From the IMG/VR virus record IMGVR_UViG_3300029319_000528, positions 1 through 23,501 of that record: a stretch of 23,501 nt of DNA; one strand, written 5' to 3'. This DNA comes from a virus. Under the pieces are notes generated by a model. The model was not told the origin of the DNA and made no database searches. It saw only the letters and a list, made by a program, of their open reading frames with translations. A program made the translations under genes and the position numbers. Below, one piece after another: positions 22,709 to 23,501 of this stretch (the stretch's first letter is position 1; each line of letters starts with the position of its first letter).

Positions 22709-23501
22709 TGGCATACGTTATTAATAAAACAGATGGATCAATAGTAGCAACTGTAGAAGACGGTGCTTTAAACAGTGATACAAGTTTACAATTAATTGGA
22801 CGAAACTATCAATCATATGGAGAGCCGTTTAATGAAAACTTAGTAAAACTATTAGAAAACAGTGCAAGTACATCAGCGCCAAGTAATCCTTTGAGAGGAG
22901 AGTTATGGTTTGATGTTACTACGTTACAATTAAAAATTTACAACGGATCTAATTTTGTAGGCATCAACAACACCACTAACTCTGCATCACAGCCAACTGG
23001 TTCTTATGAATCTGGTGCATTTTGGAATAACACAACAACAGATCAACTGTACATGTATGATGGCACAGATTGGGATCTTATAGGCCCGATATACAGCACT
23101 GCTGATGGCATATCTGGATTTAGAGTAGACAATGAAACACTTAGTGACAGCACCACAGCAAACGTATTAGGATTGTATCTCGATGGAACAAGAGTAGGTA
23201 TTTTAACAACTACAGACAGGACGTTGATTTCAACACCAACTGGATTTAGTTCAAGCACTTTAAAACAAGGACTTACATTATATACACCAACAGATTCAAC
23301 AACATTTAGGCTACACGCCACTGCACAAAACGCACTAGAACTTGCAGGTACACCAGCTTCTAACTATCTACTTGACAATGTAAACGAAACAATGACTGGC
23401 ACGTTGGCTATTCAAAATAACCAAGGCATAACTTTTGGAACAAGCAACGAAGGTAAATTATTTGTTGATTCTAACAATGTTGTCTTACAGAATGAAAATT
23501 T
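22708..23501 (+). CDS. Fibre-like structural protein, second paralog (3' end outside window)
   Basis: The frame runs open from the ATG in TAATG to the end of the window, giving 264 visible residues. Residues 1-80 (with GRNYQSYGEPFNENLVKLLE and NPLRGELWFDVTTLQLKI) match the N-terminal domain of the preceding protein at about 33 of 50 residues by eye. This is followed by ESGAFWNNTTTDQLYMYDGT (about 101-120), a second copy of the same type of W..TT..QLY.YDG strand pair. Further on it has a beta-rich region and then NVNETMTGTLAIQNNQGITF, a common fibre linker. It diverges fully from its neighbour after the N-terminal domain, which suggests a shared anchor with different distal parts. Its length and C-terminus cannot be seen. 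Confidence 0.75.
   Translation, partial: MAYVINKTDGSIVATVEDGALNSDTSLQLIGRNYQSYGEPFNENLVKLLENSASTSAPSNPLRGELWFDVTTLQLKIYNGSNFVGINNTTNSASQPTGSYESGAFWNNTTTDQLYMYDGTDWDLIGPIYSTADGISGFRVDNETLSDSTTANVLGLYLDGTRVGILTTTDRTLISTPTGFSSSTLKQGLTLYTPTDSTTFRLHATAQNALELAGTPASNYLLDNVNETMTGTLAIQNNQGITFGTSNEGKLFVDSNNVVLQNEN

Overview
The window looks like the tail and baseplate module of a T4-like marine myovirus, most plausibly infecting Pelagibacter (SAR11) or a picocyanobacterium. The evidence is AT-rich DNA, T4-type late promoter boxes (TATAAATA), and recognisable gp5-, PAAR-, gp25- and gp6-type baseplate proteins followed by very large, modular, beta-rich virion proteins. There are no tRNAs, integrases, insertion sequences or CRISPR arrays, and the window is almost wholly coding. 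No gene-free stretch exceeds 50 bases once a 46-residue gene at 2423-2563 is counted. The host assignment is inference only.

Layout. Positions 1-3015 (+): the C-terminal part of a gp5-like hub/needle protein, a PAAR spike tip, an unknown 86-aa protein, a small fibre-like protein, a 46-aa protein with ten cysteines, and gp25 (wedge/sheath initiator). Positions 3055-19567 (+): gp6, with its own late promoter, and directly behind it a 4333-aa protein that fills more than half the window. That protein carries a cupredoxin-like domain with a full type 1 copper ligand set, a seven-repeat FG-GAP-like beta-propeller, three carbohydrate-binding-like modules and several copies of a beta-sandwich-like module. 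Positions 19564-21240 (-): a repeat-rich tail fibre in the opposite orientation, convergent with the giant gene; the two stop codons share one TTAA. Positions 21275-23501 (+): a conserved-looking virion structural protein and two tandem paralogous fibre/structural proteins, the second cut by the window end.

Regulation. Four late-promoter boxes can be read: 2410-2417, 3042-3049, 21248-21255 (-) and 21258-21265 (+). If T4 geometry holds, their predicted +1 positions fall 0, 0, 2 and 4 nt from the start codons. All four genes lack a clear Shine-Dalgarno sequence, whereas some operon-internal genes have one or are coupled by TAATG/ATGA stop-start overlaps. This suggests leaderless or nearly leaderless late mRNAs. 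The two promoters near 21250 face away from each other and together form a near-perfect palindrome.

How the genes fit together: gp5/PAAR form the membrane-piercing needle, gp25 and gp6 build the wedge, the giant protein probably decorates or extends the baseplate and contacts host or particle glycans, and the fibre proteins handle adsorption. The most notable items are the leaderless promoter architecture, the Cys-rich late microprotein, and the copper-site-like and propeller domains in the giant baseplate protein.
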